Below are positions 61,601 to 64,000 of a stretch of DNA of 64,000 nt, one piece after another; position 1 is the stretch's first letter; the number at the start of each line of letters is the position of its first letter. The notes beneath the pieces were generated by a model. That model saw nothing but the letters and a program-made list of their open reading frames with translations. It was not told the origin of the DNA and searched no databases. Where the stretch lies: positions 36,991,357 to 37,055,356 of the forward strand of contig CM055816.1 of the NCBI GenBank assembly GCA_029582265.1, read 5' to 3'. Origin of the DNA: Zoroaster sp. YZ-2022 (lineage: Eukaryota; Echinodermata; Asteroidea; Forcipulatida; Zoroasteridae). Both the position numbers and the translations under genes were made by a program.

Positions 61601-64000
61601 TGTATATTGTTTCCGGTGAAACCGTATGCAAGTTGACGGTATTTTACAGAGGGCTAAGTGTCCATGGAGGCCGTTTAAGGTACGAAATAATTATCCAAAT
61701 TCAAAAGTATGGTGTTTGTCTGAAAGGGGAGAACCTAAGCTTTAATTTAGATATAAAATTATCGGCCTCCCTTGAAAACTTTAAAAGTTATTCCCAACCC
61801 TAGAAATGTTTTTTTTGTAACACTGTATAGTGCTGTATTGTTTGCGGTGAAACCGCATGCAAGTTGACGGTATTTTACAGAGGGCTATGTCCATGGAGGC
61901 CGTTTAAGGTACGAAAACTCCCAAATTAAAAGTATGGTGTTTTTTCTGAAAGGAAGAACCTAAGCTATAATTTAGTTATAAAATTATCGGCCTCCCTTGA
62001 AAACTTTAAAAGTTATTCCCAACCCTATAAATGTTTTTTGTAACACTGTATAGTGCTGTATATTGTTTGCCGGTGAAACCGCATGCAAGTTGACGGTATT
62101 TTACAGAGGGCTATGTCCATGGAGGCCATTTAAGGTACGAAATAATTATCCAAATTCAAAAGTATGGTGTTTTTCTGAAAGGGGAGAACCTAAGCTTTAA
62201 TTTAGATATAAAATTATCGGCCCTCCTTGAAAACTTTAAAAGTTATTCCCAACCCTAGAAATGTATTTTTGTAACACTGTATAGTGTTGTATTGTTTGCG
62301 GTGAAACCGCATGCAAGTTGACCGTATTTTACACAGGGCGATGTGTCCGTGGAGGCCGTTTAAGGTACGAAATAATTATCCAAATTCAAAAGTATTGGGT
62401 TTTTCTGAAAGGGGAGAACCTAAGCTTTAATTTAGATATAAAATTATCGGCCTTCCTTGAAAACTTTAAAAGTTATTCCAACCCCTAGAAATGAATTTTT
62501 GTAACACTGTATAGTGCTGTATTGTTTGCGGTGAAACCGCATGCAAGTTGACGGTATTTACAGAGGGCTAAGTGTGCATGGAGGCCGTTTAAGGTACAAA
62601 ACAAATTCCCAAATTCAAAAGTATGGTGTTTTTCTGAAAGTGAAGAACCTAAGCTTTAATTTAGATATAAAATTATTGGCCTCCCTTGAAAACTTTAAAA
62701 GTTATTCCCATCCCTATAAATGTGTTTTTGTAACACTGTATACTGCTGTATATTGTTTCCGGTGAAACCGTATGCAAGTTGACGGTATTTTACAGAGGGC
62801 TAAGTGTCCATGGAGGCCGTTTAAGGTACGAAATAATTATCCAAATTCAAAAGTATGGTGTTTGTCTGAAAGGGGAGAACCTAAGCTTTAATTTAGATAT
62901 AAAATTATCGGCCTCCCTTGAAAACTTTAAAAGTTATTCCCAACCCTAGAAATGTTTTTTTGTAACACTGTATAGTGCTGTATTGTTTGCGGTGAAACCG
63001 CATGCAAGTTGACGGTATTTACAGAGGGCTATGTGTCCATGGAGGCCGTTTAAGGTACGAAATAATTATCCAAATTCAAAAGTATGGTGTTTTTCTGAAA
63101 GGGAAGAACCTAAGCTTTAATTTAGATATAAAATTATCGGCCTCCCTTGAAAACTTTAAAAGTTATTCCCATCCCTATAAATGTTTTTTTGTAACACTGT
63201 ATAGTGCTGTATATTGTTTCCGGTGAAACCGTATGCAAGTTGACGGTATTTTACAGAGGGCTAAGTGTCCATGGAGGCCGTTTAAGGTACGAAATAATTA
63301 TCCAAATTCAAAAGTATGGTGTTTTTCTGAAAGGGAAGAACCTAAGCTTTAATTTAGATATAAAATTATCGGCCTCCATTGAAAACTTTAAAAGTTATTT
63401 CCAACCCTAGAATTTTTCTTTTTTTGTAACACTGTATAGTGCTGTATTGTTTGCGGTGAAACCGCATGCAAGTTGACGGTATTTTAGAGAGGGCTAAGTG
63501 TCCATGGAGGCCGTTTAAGGTACGAAATAATTATCCAAATTCAAAAGTATGGTGTTTTTCTGAAAGGGAAGAACCTAAGCTTTAATTTAGATATAAAATT
63601 ATCGGCCTCCCTTGAAAACTTTAAAAGTTATTCCCATCCCTATAAATGTTTTTTGTAACACTGTATAGTGCTGTATATTGTTTCCGGTGAAACCGTATGC
63701 AAGTTGACGGTATTTTACAGAGGGCTATGTCCATGGAGGCCGTTTAAGGTACGAACAAATTATCCAAATTCAAAAGTATGGTGTTTGTCTGAAAGGGGAG
63801 AACCTAAGCTTTAATTTAGATATAAAATTATCGGCCTCCCTTGAAAACTTTAAAAGTTATTCCCAACACTAGAAATGTATTTTTTGTAACACTGTATAGT
63901 GCTGTATTGTTTGCGGTGAAACCGCATGCAAGTTGACGGTATTTTACAGAGGGCTAAGTGTCCATGGAGGCCGTTTAAGGTACGAAATAATTATCCAAAT
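37643..64000 (+). repeat. Satellite array, ~230-bp monomer, about 114 copies
   Basis: One monomer repeats head to tail to the end of the window. Landmarks in order: AAGCTTTAATTTAGATATAA, AATTATCGGCCTCCCTTGAA, a variable T tract, AACACTGTATAGTGCTGTAT, TTGCGGTGAAACCGCATGC, GTGTCCATGGAGGCCGTTTA and CAAATTCAAAAGTATGGTG. Two variants (TTTGCGGTGAAACCGCATGC and TTTCCGGTGAAACCGTATGC, the latter often with TATATTG and CATCCCTATAAATG) alternate roughly every 460 bp in the clean part. The many short open frames are by-products of the repeat, not genes. The array continues beyond the window. Confidence 0.95.
56300..64000 (+). repeat. Homogeneous part of the satellite array
   Basis: Monomers here differ mainly by a few substitutions and T-tract length. 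Monomers left of about 56 kb carry many single- to few-base indels (for example CCATAAGG for CCATGG, CAGAAAT for CGAAAT). Confidence 0.8.

Noticed and set aside
37643..64000. Many 60-100 residue open frames in the satellite, such as those sharing KLTVFYRGLSVHGGRLRYE
   Set aside because: They recur with the monomer, lack conserved starts and stops between monomers, and are explained by the tandem repeat. Their open length reflects the repeat, not coding selection.
37643..64000. CRISPR-like array
   Set aside because: The whole ~230-bp unit repeats without unique spacers, and the setting is eukaryotic.

Overview
This window looks like nuclear DNA of an animal, most likely a marine invertebrate. 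The evidence is a TATA-driven, intron-containing immunoglobulin-domain gene with phase-1 exons, abundant hAT-type MITEs, a Ngaro/DIRS-type tyrosine-recombinase retrotransposon, a complete Polinton/Maverick and a long satellite array. I see no bacterial gene organisation. The host phylum cannot be fixed from the sequence alone.

Layout. (1) 1-12,350: host DNA carrying the promoter, signal-peptide exon (CDS 1767-1833) and V-type Ig exon (6281-6640) of a + strand gene. Its intron holds a diverged dispersed repeat family and a three-deep nest of hAT-like elements (4591-5535, 4884-5120, 5125-5370), all with perfect 8-bp target duplications. Further downstream are a hAT-like element (8571-10000), a transposase relic and an inverted-repeat element with a hammerhead-like core. 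(2) 12,353-17,212: a Ngaro-like retrotransposon on the minus strand with split direct repeats A1-B1-A2-B2. It encodes gag with a zinc knuckle, RT, RNase H, and a tyrosine recombinase that sits between A2 and B2. (3) 17,743-34,811: a 17.1-kb Polinton with TIRs of about 0.93-0.99 kb. (4) 34,812-37,142: host DNA again, with a frameshifted second Ig exon (35,520-35,841) that matches the upstream gene in phase and domain order, then a GATCCGTGT-rich element. (5) 37,143-37,642: a 500-N gap. (6) 37,643-64,000: roughly 114 copies of a ~230-bp satellite, with a ~460-bp dimeric higher-order pattern in the clean part.

Polinton gene set: PolB (+), integrase (-, frameshifted), four small proteins (-), packaging ATPase (-), probable double jelly-roll capsid protein (-), a divergent + strand block of 143-, 112- and 339-residue proteins, a broken minus-strand gene, a broken penton-like gene, a tandem family of three genes sharing the N-terminus MASIYGPSRT, a broken hydrophobic/coiled-coil gene, and two broken minus-strand genes next to the right TIR. 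The genes nearest both termini share one promoter motif. The middle genes do not, which suggests an early/late division. I recognised no cysteine protease.

The most interesting points are the constant-tail/variable-body gene family, the Polinton ends that contain an inverted copy of their own terminus and a captured PolB fragment with a duplicated promoter, the placement of the recombinase in the Ngaro-like element, and the triple-nested MITEs. A caution: from about 28.9 to 56 kb, independent sequences (right TIR, Polinton genes, host Ig exon, satellite monomers) all carry the same small-indel signature. Much of the apparent decay there may be unpolished long-read consensus rather than biology.
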